Below, in pieces: positions 26,971 through 35,869 of a DNA stretch of 64,000 nucleotides. This stretch comes from Arthrobacter gallicola (GTDB lineage: Bacteria > Actinomycetota > Actinomycetes > Actinomycetales > Micrococcaceae), in NCBI RefSeq assembly GCF_014836775.1, contig NZ_JACSQD010000004.1, forward strand, positions 177,016-241,015. The letters run 5' to 3'. Numbering within the stretch: position 1 is the stretch's first letter; every line of letters starts with the position of its first letter. Below the pieces are notes generated by a model. That model ran no database searches. It was given only the letters and a program-made list of their open reading frames with translations, and was not told the DNA's origin. Position numbers and translations under genes: made by a program.

Positions 26971-28959
26971 ATGTCTGATCAGCAACCGGTCAAACAGCAT
27001 GGTGACGCGCTGGAGAACCTGTACCATGAGCACCGCAGTTTTCCGCCCAGCGCAGAATTTTCCGCCGCCGCAGTGGCACAGCCTGAACTGTATAAGGAGG
27101 CTGCCGCCGAAGGCCCGGACTTCTGGGCCAAGCAGGCACGGCAGCTGCTCTCCTGGGACGAGGATTTCACCCAGACCCTGGACTGGACTGACGCCCCGTT
27201 CGCCAAATGGTTTGTGGGCGGAAAACTCAATGCCTCCTACAACGCCCTGGACCGCCATGTCGAGGAAGGCCGCGGCGACCGCGTTGCCATCTACTTCGAG
27301 GGCGAGCCCGGCGACACCCGCACCTACACCTACGCCCAGCTCACCGAAGAGGTGAAGAGGGCGGCCAACGCTTTCGAATCCCTCGGCGTAAGCAAGGGCG
27401 ACCGGGTGGCCGTCTATCTGCCGATGATCCCCGAAGCTGTCATCACCATGCTGGCCTGCGCCCGGATCGGCGCAGTCCACTCCGTGGTCTTTGGCGGCTT
27501 CTCCGCCGATGCCCTGCGCAGCCGGATCGACGACGCCGAGGCCAAGCTGGTTGTTACGGCCGACGGCTCCTACCGCCGCGGCAAGCCGAGCCTGCTGAAA
27601 CCTGCGGTGGACGAATCCCTGCAGAAGGACGGACACACGGTAGGCCACGTCGTCGTCGTCAAGCGCAACGGTGAGCCGGTGCAGTGGACCGAGGGGCGCG
27701 ATGTGTGGTGGGACGACGTCGTCTCCTCCGCGAGCGCCGAGCATACCCCCGTGCCGCATGATTCCGAGCACCCGCTGTTCATCCTCTACACCTCCGGCAC
27801 CACCGGAAAGCCCAAGGGCATCCTGCACACCACCGGCGGCTACCTGACGCAGACCGCGTTCACCCACCGGGCCACCTTCGACCTCAAGCCGGAGAGCGAC
27901 GTGTACTGGTGCACGGCGGACATCGGCTGGGTCACCGGCCACAGCTACGTCACGTACGCCCCGCTGATCAACGGCGCCACCCAGCTGATGTACGAGGGCA
28001 CCCCGGACACCCCGCACCAGGGCCGCTGGTGGGAACTGGTGGAGAAGTACAAGGTCAGCATCCTCTACACGGCGCCGACGGCGATCCGCACGTGCATGAA
28101 GTGGGGCCGGGACATTCCGCAGAAGTTCAATCTGGATTCCATCCGCGTGCTGGGCAGTGTGGGCGAGCCCATCAACCCCGAAGCCTGGATGTGGTACCGC
28201 ACCGTCATTGGCGGCAACGGCGGCAAGAAGGAAACCCCGGCTCCGATCGTTGACACCTGGTGGCAGACCGAGACCGGCGCCCACATGATCACTCCGCTGC
28301 CGGGCATCACGGCCACCAAGCCCGGCTCCGCCCAGGTTGCCGTTCCGGGCATCTCGGTGGACGTGGTGGATGAGATGGGCGAGTCAGTGCCGAACGGCTC
28401 CGGTGGTTTCCTGGTGGTCCGCGAACCATGGCCCGCCATGCTGCGCGGCATCTGGGGGGATCCGGAGCGGTTCAAGGAAACCTACTGGTCCCGTTTCGAC
28501 AACATGTACTTCGCCGGTGACGGGGCGAAGAAGGATGAGGACGGCGATATCTGGCTGCTCGGCCGGGTGGACGACGTGATGAACGTGTCCGGCCACCGCC
28601 TCTCCACCACGGAAATTGAATCCGCCCTTGTCAGCCATCCCTCGGTGGCGGAGGCCGCCGTCGTCGGCGCGACTGACGAAACCACCGGCGAAGCCGTGGT
28701 GGCGTTCGTTATCCTGCGCGGCAGTGCCAAGGACGACGACGATATTGTCACTACCCTGCGTAACCACGTGGGCAAGGAGATCGGCCCGATCGCCAAGCCG
28801 CGGCACATTCTGGTGGTCCCGGAGCTGCCCAAGACCCGTTCCGGCAAGATCATGCGGCGTCTGCTCAAGGATGTGGCCGAAGGCCGCGAACCGGGCGATT
28901 CGAGCACGCTGGCGGACAACACGGTGATGTCCCAGATCGCGGAGTCGCTGCGTAAGTAG
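26971..28959 (+). CDS. acsA: Acetyl-CoA synthetase
   Basis: The 662-residue enzyme activates acetate to acetyl-CoA through acetyl-AMP. Motifs in order: [20 protein letters not shown] (P-loop-like A3), [28 protein letters not shown] (A5), and [20 protein letters not shown] (A7/A8 hinge). Near the C-terminus [10 protein letters not shown] carries the lysine that Pat-type acetyltransferases modify to switch the enzyme off. Length and order are standard for Acs. It corresponds to Rv3667 in the conserved neighbourhood. It is followed by a bidirectional terminator. Confidence 0.96.
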   Translation: MSDQQPVKQHGDALENLYHEHRSFPPSAEFSAAAVAQPELYKEAAAEGPDFWAKQARQLLSWDEDFTQTLDWTDAPFAKWFVGGKLNASYNALDRHVEEGRGDRVAIYFEGEPGDTRTYTYAQLTEEVKRAANAFESLGVSKGDRVAVYLPMIPEAVITMLACARIGAVHSVVFGGFSADALRSRIDDAEAKLVVTADGSYRRGKPSLLKPAVDESLQKDGHTVGHVVVVKRNGEPVQWTEGRDVWWDDVVSSASAEHTPVPHDSEHPLFILYTSGTTGKPKGILHTTGGYLTQTAFTHRATFDLKPESDVYWCTADIGWVTGHSYVTYAPLINGATQLMYEGTPDTPHQGRWWELVEKYKVSILYTAPTAIRTCMKWGRDIPQKFNLDSIRVLGSVGEPINPEAWMWYRTVIGGNGGKKETPAPIVDTWWQTETGAHMITPLPGITATKPGSAQVAVPGISVDVVDEMGESVPNGSGGFLVVREPWPAMLRGIWGDPERFKETYWSRFDNMYFAGDGAKKDEDGDIWLLGRVDDVMNVSGHRLSTTEIESALVSHPSVAEAAVVGATDETTGEAVVAFVILRGSAKDDDDIVTTLRNHVGKEIGPIAKPRHILVVPELPKTRSGKIMRRLLKDVAEGREPGDSSTLADNTVMSQIAESLRK

Positions 28960-28981
28960 TCTCCGCCCTGCGCCCCAAAAG

Positions 28982-29019
28982 AACGGTGCCCTCTTCCCGG
29001 CCGGGAAGGGGGCACCGTT
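28982..29019. terminator. Bidirectional terminator between acs and ohr
   Basis: The arms AACGGTGCCC-T-CTTCCCG and CGGGAAG-G-GGGCACCGTT pair almost perfectly. On the minus strand the stem is followed by CTTTT, suiting termination of ohr; on the plus strand the tail is only GCGTTG. It sits between convergent stop codons. Confidence 0.8.
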
Positions 29020-29041
29020 GCGTTGTGGATGGAAAGGCCGG

Positions 29042-29464
29042 TCAGCCGACGACGGCGTCCACCTCCACCTCGATGTTTCCCCGGGTGGCGTTGGAATAGG
29101 GGCATACCTGGTGGGCTTCCTCAACGAGCTTGTCTGCCATGGCCTGCTCCACGCCGGACATCTCAGCGTGCAGGGCCACGGCGAGCTGGAACCCGCCTTC
29201 CTCAGTGGGGTTGATGCTCACCTCGGCGGTCACGGCGCTGTCACTGATGGTTACCTTGGCGCGGCGGGCGACCAGCTTCAGCGCGGAGTGGAAGCATGCG
29301 GCGTAGCCGACGGCGAACAGCTGCTCCGGGTTGGTTGCACCTCCTGCACCGCCCATTTCCTTCGGAACGGTCAGGTCCACCTCGAGCAGCCCGTCACTGG
29401 TGCGGGCCGCGCCGTCCCGGCCCTCGCCGGTGGCGGTGGCAACTGCTGTGTAAAGGGCGCTCAT
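29042..29464 (-). CDS. ohr: Organic hydroperoxide resistance protein, Ohr family
   Basis: A 140-residue OsmC/Ohr peroxidase. Both reactive cysteines are in place: YAACFHSAL (peroxidatic) and VCPYSNATRG (resolving); the N-terminal GGAGGATNPEQLFAVGYAAC is typical of the Ohr subgroup. It reduces organic and lipid hydroperoxides using lipoylated proteins as electron donor. The ATG follows GAGGAG. It is divergent from a TetR regulator across a 114-bp gap with a clear palindrome, so that protein is its probable repressor, instead of the usual MarR-type OhrR. Confidence 0.95.
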   Translation of the reverse strand: MSALYTAVATATGEGRDGAARTSDGLLEVDLTVPKEMGGAGGATNPEQLFAVGYAACFHSALKLVARRAKVTISDSAVTAEVSINPTEEGGFQLAVALHAEMSGVEQAMADKLVEEAHQVCPYSNATRGNIEVEVDAVVG

Positions 29465-29522
29465 GGAAACTCCTCAGGTCGGAAAATGGCTTGTGCGAGG
29501 ACGGGATTATCCGCCGCTCACC

Positions 29523-29548
29523 AAGTAGACTAACTAGTACGTCTACTT
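29523..29548. promoter_or_regulatory. Palindromic operator between ohr and its TetR regulator
   Basis: AAGTAGAC (29523-29530) and GTCTACTT (29541-29548) are perfect 8-bp inverted repeats separated by 10 bp, whose centre is the palindrome ACTAGT. The site is 31 bp before the TetR ATG and 59 bp before the ohr ATG. It lies in the only AT-rich part of the gap, where both promoters must be. Confidence 0.65.
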
Positions 29549-29578
29549 AACGCCAATGATCCGCAGGAGGCTCCATCC

Positions 29579-30166
29579 ATGGCACCCGAGATTCCCTCAA
29601 GGGCCCGGCCCATCCGGGACCGCCTCCTGGACGCCGCCGGCAGCCTGTTCTACCGCGAAGGCATCCGGGCCGTCAGCGCCGACAAGATCATCGCGGCGGC
29701 AGGCACCACCAAGGTGACCTTTTACCGGTACTTCCCCACGAAGGATGACCTGGTGGCCGCCTACCTTGATGAGCAGTCCCGGAGAATCCGCGAGGCCGCC
29801 GGGCTGCTGCCGGAAGACCCCTGCGAGGCATTGACCGCCCTGGCGGCCGCCATGGGTCAAGAAGCCTGCCGCCCGGGTTTCCGCGGCTGCCCGTTTATCA
29901 ACGCCGCCGCGGAATACCCGGATCCCCGGCATCCGGTACGGGCCGCCGTTGACCGGCACCGCACCTGGTTCCACGCCCTGGTGACATCACTGGTGGCTGC
30001 CCTCGGCGCCGCGGAGCCGGAAGCCGCCGCCGACCAGCTGTTGATGCTGCGCGACGGCGCCATGGTGCACGGGTACGTCTCGGAGCCCGGCAGTGTGGGA
30101 GCCGGCATGCTCCAGGCAGGCCGGGCCGTCCTGCAGCTTCACGTCCGGCCGGGAAGCACCGGCTAG
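29579..30166 (+). CDS. TetR family regulator, likely controlling ohr
   Basis: The 195-residue protein has a TetR helix-turn-helix (LLDAAGSLFYREGIRAVSAD, then AGTTKVTFYRYFPTKDDL). Its C-terminal domain contains two cysteines eight residues apart, EACRPGFRGCPFINAA. The GCPFIN motif recurs in a known TetR subgroup. The cysteines could sense peroxides by disulfide formation, but that is inference. AGGAGG lies eight bases before the ATG. It is divergent from ohr and most likely autoregulated through the 29523-29548 palindrome. Confidence 0.85.
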   Translation: MAPEIPSRARPIRDRLLDAAGSLFYREGIRAVSADKIIAAAGTTKVTFYRYFPTKDDLVAAYLDEQSRRIREAAGLLPEDPCEALTALAAAMGQEACRPGFRGCPFINAAAEYPDPRHPVRAAVDRHRTWFHALVTSLVAALGAAEPEAAADQLLMLRDGAMVHGYVSEPGSVGAGMLQAGRAVLQLHVRPGSTG

Positions 30167-30294
30167 GAACTGCTTCGGCCGGATCGCCGCAGGTCAGAGT
30201 GGGGGCCGACGGCGAAACGCCACCACTGCAACCCAGCGTGATCTTGGGCTCATCGAGTGGCAAAAGCGCGGAGCAGGTAGCACAATCAGGATTT

Positions 30295-31623
30295 GTGTCT
30301 ACTACCCCCACAGCTGTGAATCCCGCCCAGCGTTCGCGGATGGCCCGCCGGGTCGCCGGAGCCTCGTTCGTCGGAACCGCCCTGGAATCCTACGACTTCT
30401 ACGTCTTCGGCACCGCCGCCGCACTGATCCTGAACCGCGTGTTCTTCCCGGACGTGGACCCGCTGACCGGCACCCTTCTGGCCTTCCTGTCCCTGGGCAT
30501 GGGCTTTATTGCCCGGCCGCTGGGTGCCGTGCTGTTCGGGCACATCGGTGACCGGATCGGGCGGAAGAAGTCCTTGATTTACACCATCGTCCTGATGGGT
30601 GTGGCCACCGGTGTGATCGGTTTGCTGCCGGACTACAACACCGTCGGAGTCTGGGCGCCGATCCTGCTGGTGGCCCTGCGCCTGCTGCAGGGCCTGGCCG
30701 TCGGCGGTGAATGGGGCGGCGCCGTCCTGATCGCCAGCGAGCACGCCGAACCTAAGAAACGGGCCCTCTTCGCCGCGATCCCGCAGATCGGGTCTCCGGT
30801 CGGCACCATCATGGTCACCGCAACGTTCCTGATCCTCACCCAGGTCTCCCCCGAAGCCATGGAAGCCGGCGTCTGGCGCATCCCGTTCCTGCTGGCCTTC
30901 CCCTTTATGGCGGTGGCGCTGTATCTCCGCCTGGCCATCGATGAGACCCCTGTCTTCAAGGACGTCGCTGAACACCACCAGGTGGCCCGGGTGCCGGTCC
31001 TCGAGGTGCTCCGCACCCAGCGTGCCGCCGTCGTCATCGCGATGTCCGCTGCGCTGCTGGGCATTGGCTCCTACTTCCTGATGACCACCTACACGCAGGC
31101 CTACGGTGTGTCGGAGCTGGGCCTGTCAGAATCCACGGTCCTGAACGCCGCGCTGGTGGGCTCGATTCTGCAGCTGGCCACTATTCCGGCCTTCGGCTGG
31201 CTCGCCACCAGGATCGGCTCGGCAAAGGTGGTGGCAGCGGGCGCCGCCTGCACCCTGCTGATTTCCTTCCCGCTGTATTACCTGATCAGCATCGCCAACC
31301 AGCCGGTCTACATTCTCACCATCCTGATCGGCGGGATTTTCCCGACGGCGGCCTGGGCGGCGCTGGGCGGGCTGATGGCGGATCTATTCCCGGCACGCAC
31401 CGGGGTGACCGCCATGTCCCTGGCGTACAGCTTTGCGGGAATTCTGGCGGGGTTCACCCCGGCGGTCACCCAGCTCTTCTCCGATATGACCGGGGCGGCC
31501 TGGTGGCATCCCGGCGCGGTGCTGGCGCTGATGTCGCTGATCACCGTCGGCGGCGCACTGGCCGCCGGACGGCTGGCACGCCAGCGTGCCCGGTCGGAAG
31601 CCGGAACCCCGGTTGCGGCATAG
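30295..31623 (+). CDS. MHS-family MFS transporter, ShiA-like (shikimate/quinate or related acid)
   Basis: A 442-residue 12-helix transporter of the metabolite:proton symporter family. Landmarks are the first helix segment [33 protein letters not shown] in loop 2-3, and [17 protein letters not shown] in helix 4. The closest named types carry shikimate, alpha-ketoglutarate or proline/betaine. The next gene, aroQ, lies eight bases downstream and makes a dehydroshikimate-related substrate plausible, but this is inference. GTG 30295 is used as start (AGGA upstream and family length); a longer frame from 30199 exists. Confidence 0.85.
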   Translation: MSTTPTAVNPAQRSRMARRVAGASFVGTALESYDFYVFGTAAALILNRVFFPDVDPLTGTLLAFLSLGMGFIARPLGAVLFGHIGDRIGRKKSLIYTIVLMGVATGVIGLLPDYNTVGVWAPILLVALRLLQGLAVGGEWGGAVLIASEHAEPKKRALFAAIPQIGSPVGTIMVTATFLILTQVSPEAMEAGVWRIPFLLAFPFMAVALYLRLAIDETPVFKDVAEHHQVARVPVLEVLRTQRAAVVIAMSAALLGIGSYFLMTTYTQAYGVSELGLSESTVLNAALVGSILQLATIPAFGWLATRIGSAKVVAAGAACTLLISFPLYYLISIANQPVYILTILIGGIFPTAAWAALGGLMADLFPARTGVTAMSLAYSFAGILAGFTPAVTQLFSDMTGAAWWHPGAVLALMSLITVGGALAAGRLARQRARSEAGTPVAA

Positions 31624-31631
31624 TTGATCCC

Positions 31632-32096
31632 ATGACTACTGAACGCACCCGCAACCTCCTGGTCCTGAACGGCCCGAACCTGAACCTGCTGGGCACCCGC
31701 GAGCCGGCCGTCTACGGCACCGGCACCCTCGACGACGTCGAAGCCGCCGCTCTGGCCGCTGCCCAGGCCCATGGCTGGACCGTGGACTGCATCCAGTCCA
31801 ACCACGAGGGCGATCTCATCGATGCGATCCATGGAGCTCCCGGGCTTGCTGACGCCATCATTATCAATCCGGCCGCGTACAGCCATACTTCCGTGGCCCT
31901 GCGGGACGCCTTCTCCGGCGTGGGCCTGCCCGTGGTGGAGGTGCACTTGAGCAACATCCACAAGCGGGAGGAGTTCCGCCACCACTCGTATATCTCTGCG
32001 GTGGCTGAAGTTGTGATCTGCGGGGCCGGAATTGCCGGCTACCGGATGGCCGTGGATTTCCTCGCGGAGTCACTGGACGCCAAGGCCGGGCAGTAG
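31632..32096 (+). CDS. aroQ: Type II 3-dehydroquinate dehydratase
   Basis: A 154-residue type II dehydroquinase: [17 protein letters not shown] with the catalytic tyrosine region at the N-terminus, [25 protein letters not shown] and [12 protein letters not shown] with the catalytic histidine. It interconverts 3-dehydroquinate and 3-dehydroshikimate, in aromatic amino acid synthesis or quinate breakdown. There is no clear ribosome site, and the ATG is eight bases after the transporter stop, so translation is probably coupled. Physical linkage to an acid transporter rather than other aro genes hints at a catabolic or salvage role. Confidence 0.93.
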   Translation: MTTERTRNLLVLNGPNLNLLGTREPAVYGTGTLDDVEAAALAAAQAHGWTVDCIQSNHEGDLIDAIHGAPGLADAIIINPAAYSHTSVALRDAFSGVGLPVVEVHLSNIHKREEFRHHSYISAVAEVVICGAGIAGYRMAVDFLAESLDAKAGQ

Positions 32097-32120
32097 CAAA
32101 CCTGCGGCAGCTGCCCGCGG

Positions 32121-33302
32121 CTACTCACTGATGCATTCGCCGGGCGACACCGGGCTGAGATAGTCCGGCGCCGCTTCGGCGATCGGCGCCAGCTCGGCCA
32201 GGGACAGCGCATACCCGATCGGCTGGTCCCCCGTGGTCTTGGCGAACACCACACCAGCCACGCGGCCGTCGATATCCAGCAGCGGCCCGCCGGAATTGCC
32301 CTGCTGCACATTGGCCGCCACGGTGTAGACCTCCAGGATCGACGGCGATGTGCCGTAGATGCTGCGGACCGAGACGTCGCCCAGGCTCTGGACCTTGGCC
32401 GGCTGCAGGCGGAAGGGGCCGCCTGCCGGATACCCGGCGAAGGCCGCCGTGGTTCCGGTGGGCAGCTCTTCTCCCAGCCGGAGCGGATCAGCGTCCAGGT
32501 TCTGGACGGCAATCACCGCAAGATCGCGGGCCGGATCAAAGTGCACCACCTGGCCGGGCCGCACGCCCTTGCCCGGCACCTGCACCACGGGTTCGCTGAC
32601 CCCGGCCACCACGTGTGCGTTGGTGACCACACGGTCCTCGGCAATAACAAACCCGGAGCCCGTCTGGTTCTGCCCGCATTGGAACGCGGTGCCGGTGATT
32701 TTCAGCACGGAGCCGGACGCGGCTGTCAGCGCCTCGGAGCTGATGCCTTCCGACGGTATTTCCGCTGCCTCCGGGACCGCGCCGTCGAAGATCCGGGGCA
32801 GACCCTCGGCGAGCGTGAAGGAGCGGACCTGCGCTGTCCAGGTCTTGACCGGCGTCGGCGTGAGCGCCTCAATTGTGGTCAGGACGCGGGAGGAAGCGAT
32901 CTGCTGGGACAAAAACGGCATGCCCAGCGTGCCGATGCTGAAGGCCAGCATGGACATCACCAGGGCCGCGACCAGTACGTTCAAGGCCCCGCCCAGGATC
33001 CGGTCCAGGGCGCGGAGCGGCGGAAAGTTGAACCAGCGGCGGACCCCCGCACCCAGCGCCGCACCGGCGGCATGACCTACCAGGACCAGCACGACGGCGG
33101 TGGCGATCACCGCTGCCAGCCGCCAGCCTTCATCAGGCACCCAGCCGGAAACCAGCGGGATGGCAAAGAAGGCGGCAGCGGCGCCGGCGACGAATCCGAC
33201 GATGCCGCCAAGAGTTACGGCCAGTCCGTTGCGCAGGCCAGAGAGAAGGTAGAAAAGCAGCGCGAGCAGCAGGATGATGTCCAGAACGGTGAGTCCGAGC
33301 AC
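32121..33302 (-). CDS. marP: MarP-like membrane serine protease (CvpA plus trypsin domain)
   Basis: A 393-residue protein with four N-terminal hydrophobic helices (CvpA/colicin V production type, residues 1-135), then a chymotrypsin-fold protease. The catalytic triad is visible: TNAHVVAG (His), FDPARDLAVIAV (Asp) and QQGNSGGPLLDI (Ser). Two cysteines, in AFQCGQ and near the end in GECISE, match the disulfide that activates MarP of M. tuberculosis (Rv3671c), a periplasmic protease needed for acid and oxidative-stress resistance. The start is GTG at 33302 with GGGAG six bases upstream. It is divergent from crp, as in the mycobacterial neighbourhood. The name rests on this similarity. Confidence 0.88.
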   Translation of the reverse strand: MLGLTVLDIILLLALLFYLLSGLRNGLAVTLGGIVGFVAGAAAAFFAIPLVSGWVPDEGWRLAAVIATAVVLVLVGHAAGAALGAGVRRWFNFPPLRALDRILGGALNVLVAALVMSMLAFSIGTLGMPFLSQQIASSRVLTTIEALTPTPVKTWTAQVRSFTLAEGLPRIFDGAVPEAAEIPSEGISSEALTAASGSVLKITGTAFQCGQNQTGSGFVIAEDRVVTNAHVVAGVSEPVVQVPGKGVRPGQVVHFDPARDLAVIAVQNLDADPLRLGEELPTGTTAAFAGYPAGGPFRLQPAKVQSLGDVSVRSIYGTSPSILEVYTVAANVQQGNSGGPLLDIDGRVAGVVFAKTTGDQPIGYALSLAELAPIAEAAPDYLSPVSPGECISE

Positions 33303-33521
33303 AAACAGCTCCCATAGGATGTAATGACGCGTGCGGCTGCCGGCTGAGCCCCTTAATCCACGATTCTAGCGGGCCGCTCCGACGATTCCCCGGCGGTGTT
33401 GTGTGGGCCACAGCGCGGCAGGGCTTTTTATCATCCGAGGGCGAACAACGCTATTACGGGTGTCACATGGACGTTCAGTGCGGCAAGATAGTACAAGCGA
33501 CAACTATTTACAGGAGATTTC

Positions 33522-34199
33522 ATGGATATCGAGGTATTGCGCCGTGCGCCTTTGTTCGCCTCACTGGGAGACGACGTCTTCGCCGCTTTGACCGACGAGC
33601 TCACCGAGGTCGATCTTTCGCGCGGGGCCTCCGTCTTCCGCGAGGGCGACCAGGGTGACCAGCTGTATTTCATCGTGTCCGGAAAGATCAAGCTGGGGCG
33701 TTCAGCCCCGGACGGCCGCGAGAACCTGCTGGCTATCCTCGGCCCGGGCGAGCTCTTTGGCGAGATGGCCCTTTTTGACCCCAGTCCCCGGACTGCCACG
33801 GCTACCGCGGTGTCTGAGACCCGCCTCGCCGGACTGCGGCATGAGAACCTGCGTGCCCTGATCGAGACCCGCCCCGAGGTTTCCGTCCAGCTGCTGCAGG
33901 CTCTGGCCCGCCGCCTGCGGCGTACCAACGAGTCCCTGGCGGACCTGGTCTTCTCGGATGTTCCGGGCCGCGTTGCCAAGGCCCTGCTGGATCTTGCCGA
34001 CCGTTTCGGCCGCCCGGCGACGGACGGCATCCTGGTGGCTCATGAGCTGACCCAGGAAGAGCTGGCCCAGCTGGTCGGCGCGTCCCGCGAGACCGTTAAC
34101 AAGGCACTCGCGGAGTTCGTCCAGCGCGGCTGGCTGCGGCTCGAAGCCCGCGCCGTCGTCATTCTGGATGTGCAGCGGCTGCGCCAGCGCTCGCGCTAA
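33522..34199 (+). CDS. crp: Crp/Fnr family global regulator (GlxR/Crp type)
   Basis: A 225-residue protein with an N-terminal cyclic-nucleotide-binding domain and a C-terminal winged helix. The phosphate-binding cassette is GPGELFGEMALFDPSPRTAT, which keeps the Glu and Arg that hold cAMP. The DNA-binding helix is TQEELAQLVGASRETVNKAL. Size and sequence match the GlxR/Crp (Rv3676) group, which controls carbon and respiratory genes in actinobacteria. AGGAGA precedes the ATG. The 219-bp gap to the divergent marP contains no clear consensus Crp site, though TGTGTGGGCCACA at 33400 is a near miss. Confidence 0.94.
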   Translation: MDIEVLRRAPLFASLGDDVFAALTDELTEVDLSRGASVFREGDQGDQLYFIVSGKIKLGRSAPDGRENLLAILGPGELFGEMALFDPSPRTATATAVSETRLAGLRHENLRALIETRPEVSVQLLQALARRLRRTNESLADLVFSDVPGRVAKALLDLADRFGRPATDGILVAHELTQEELAQLVGASRETVNKALAEFVQRGWLRLEARAVVILDVQRLRQRSR

Positions 34200-34240
34200 A
34201 CCCGCACAGCAGCACAGCAGCACAGAAAAACACAGCGCAG

Positions 34241-34275
34241 AACGGCACCGTTTCCCGCAGGGAAACGGTGCCGTT
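34241..34275. terminator. Bidirectional terminator after crp
   Basis: The arms AACGGCACCGTTTCCC and GGGAAACGGTGCCGTT are perfect over 16 bp with a 3-base loop. It lies between convergent crp and NUDIX genes. The T run is poor on both sides. Its outer sequence resembles the acs/ohr terminator. Confidence 0.75.
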
Positions 34276-34290
34276 GCGTTGCTGGGATGG

Positions 34291-35202
34291 TTAGCGTCCG
34301 CGCTGGCCGGAGCCTTCCGCGGTATCGGTGCCCGTGACCTGCAGAACGTATTTTCCGTCTGCTTCCACCAGCTCCGGCTGGTAAACCGCGGTGGGCCGGC
34401 GGTGCGCCAGGTAGGCGATGCAGCCGCGGGCCTTTGCCAGCTTCTCGATCATCAGCAGCACCGCCGGGACGGTGAGCTGCTCCAGGGTCAGGCCGATTGT
34501 GTCCGGCTGGCCGACCTCGTCCCCCAGCCCGGTGGTGTTCGCCCGCTCCGCTTCGCGCGCCGCGGCGCACCACTGTCCCCAGATGCCCTTGCCCTCGAGC
34601 AGGGACGTGTCCTGTCCGATGGGCTGGACCGCTGCGAAATAACGGGTATCGAAGCGGCGGAGGGCAAAGTCCGCCGTCCGCCAGTTGGAGAGGGGCCGCA
34701 GCAGGTCGGTCCGCAGTCCCAGCCCGCGGCGTGCGAGCAGTTCCGGGAAGGACTTCTCCCCGGCAGCGATGCCCACGCGCGCGGCCATCCAGTCCGGACC
34801 GCGGTTGCTTTCGAGCAGGGTGGATGAGTCCGGTCCGGCAAGCAGCACCCCGGTCTCTTCGAACAGCTCACGGACCGCGGCCACCACATGCCGCCTGGCC
34901 TGCTGGGGATCATCCAGCCCCAGCGCCTTGGCCCAGTCCGAGGGCGACGGACCGTACCAGGCCACCGGGTCGTCGTCGGTTGGTTCCAGGCTCCCGCCGG
35001 GAAACGCGATCTTCCCCAGCGGGGACTCGCCGCTGCGGTAGCGCAGGAACGTCTCCGCCCCCACCCGGGAGTCGCGCAGCAGCAGCACCGACGACGCCGG
35101 CCGCGGTTTGCGGGGCGTGGTTTCGCCGCGTTCGAACCAGCTTTGTGCAGCCGCCTCCTGCCAGGGAGGCAACTGAAAGTAGCGGGTGGGAAAACTAGGC
35201 AA
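34291..35202 (-). CDS. NUDIX hydrolase, NUDT19-like with interrupted box
   Basis: A 303-residue NUDIX protein. The box is split: IAFPGGSLEPTDDD is followed by an insertion of about 40 residues before AAVRELFEETGVLLA. This long insertion is known from the NUDT19/RP2 group, some of which act on CoA derivatives. The substrate here is unknown. The start is taken as TTG 35202, which overlaps the ridA stop by eight bases and has no strong ribosome site, so translation is likely coupled to ridA. It ends the DUF4177-ridA-NUDIX operon. Confidence 0.85.
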   Translation of the reverse strand: MPSFPTRYFQLPPWQEAAAQSWFERGETTPRKPRPASSVLLLRDSRVGAETFLRYRSGESPLGKIAFPGGSLEPTDDDPVAWYGPSPSDWAKALGLDDPQQARRHVVAAVRELFEETGVLLAGPDSSTLLESNRGPDWMAARVGIAAGEKSFPELLARRGLGLRTDLLRPLSNWRTADFALRRFDTRYFAAVQPIGQDTSLLEGKGIWGQWCAAAREAERANTTGLGDEVGQPDTIGLTLEQLTVPAVLLMIEKLAKARGCIAYLAHRRPTAVYQPELVEADGKYVLQVTGTDTAEGSGQRGR

Positions 35203-35677
35203 ATTCAGCGATCACTTCCACTTCCACGGGAGCATCCAGCGGAAGTACGGCAACGCCGACGGCGGAACGGGCATGGCTTCCCGCCTCGCCGAAGACCTGG
35301 GCGAACAGTTCGGAGGCACCGTTAATGACGCCGGGCTGTCCGGTGAAGCCCGGGTCCGACGCCACGAAGCCGACGACCTTGACGATCCGGGTCACCCGGT
35401 CGAGATCGCCGATCTGTGCCTTAATGGCGGCAAGGGCGTTCACGGCGCAGCGGGCAGCGTATGCCTTGGCGTCCTCTGCGGAGACTTCCGCACCGACCTT
35501 GCCGGCTGCGGGCAGCGCACCGTCAATGAACGGCAGCTGACCCGAGGTGTAGACGTGGTTGCCGGTCACAACCGCCGGAACGTAGGCAGCGACGGGTGCG
35601 GCCACGCCGGGCAGGGTCAGGCCCAGTTCAGCCAGGCGGCGCTCGACGGCGGAAACAGCCTCCGGTCCGGCGCTCAT
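35195..35677 (-). CDS. RidA family (YjgF/YER057c/UK114) protein
   Basis: A 160-residue RidA-like protein: GNHVYTSGQLPFIDG near residue 40, YAARCAVNALAAIKAQIG and a C-terminal GVAVLPLDAPVEVEVIAEFA strand. True RidA enzymes hydrolyse reactive enamines and imines using a conserved arginine before the C-terminal strand. Here that region reads HARSAVGVAVLPLDAP, so an arginine is present but two residues earlier than expected and the activity is uncertain. The ATG overlaps the DUF4177 stop (TAATG). It corresponds in position to Rv3678c. Confidence 0.88.
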   Translation of the reverse strand: MSAGPEAVSAVERRLAELGLTLPGVAAPVAAYVPAVVTGNHVYTSGQLPFIDGALPAAGKVGAEVSAEDAKAYAARCAVNALAAIKAQIGDLDRVTRIVKVVGFVASDPGFTGQPGVINGASELFAQVFGEAGSHARSAVGVAVLPLDAPVEVEVIAEFA

Positions 35678-35832
35678 TAGGCTTTCTCCCGCTTCATGTA
35701 GGCCACGGCTCCGGTGCCGTTAGGGGCCGGGGTGATCTGCACCAGTTCCCAGCCTTCTTCGCCGTGCATGTTCAGGACCGCGCCCGGGGTGTGGAGGGGC
35801 AGCGGCGTGATGAAGTATTCCCATTTGCTCAT
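35677..35832 (-). CDS. Small DUF4177 protein
   Basis: A 51-residue protein beginning MSKWEYFITPL and containing HGEEGWELVQI, the signature of DUF4177. No function is established. The family repeats this strand-helix-strand unit in many bacteria. The ATG at 35832 gives the normal length; the open frame continues upstream to 35946 but overlaps the penicillin-binding-protein gene. It is coupled to ridA by a TAATG overlap and is 37 bp from the divergent penicillin-binding-protein gene. Confidence 0.82.
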   Translation of the reverse strand: MSKWEYFITPLPLHTPGAVLNMHGEEGWELVQITPAPNGTGAVAYMKREKA

Positions 35833-35856
35833 GATCCAAAGACTAGCGTGTGCTTG

Positions 35857-35862
35857 TAGACT
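35857..35862 (+). promoter_or_regulatory. Leaderless-type -10 element of the penicillin-binding-protein gene
   Basis: TAGACT ends seven bases before the ATG at 35870. There is no Shine-Dalgarno site, so transcription would begin at or next to the start codon. No good -35 is visible. Confidence 0.5.
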
Positions 35863-35869
35863 GATCGGC

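Noticed and set aside
26815..28284. 489-codon minus-strand frame opposite acs
   Set aside because: Antisense to a complete acetyl-CoA synthetase; no recognisable motifs.
33400..33412. TGTGTGGGCCACA as a Crp autoregulation site
   Set aside because: The spacer is five, not six, and the inner TGTGA/TCACA bases do not match; too weak to list as a site.
35714..35869. N-terminal extension of the penicillin-binding protein
   Set aside because: It overlaps DUF4177 on the other strand and puts 52 non-membrane residues before the anchor helix; TAGACT before ATG 35870 supports the shorter form.
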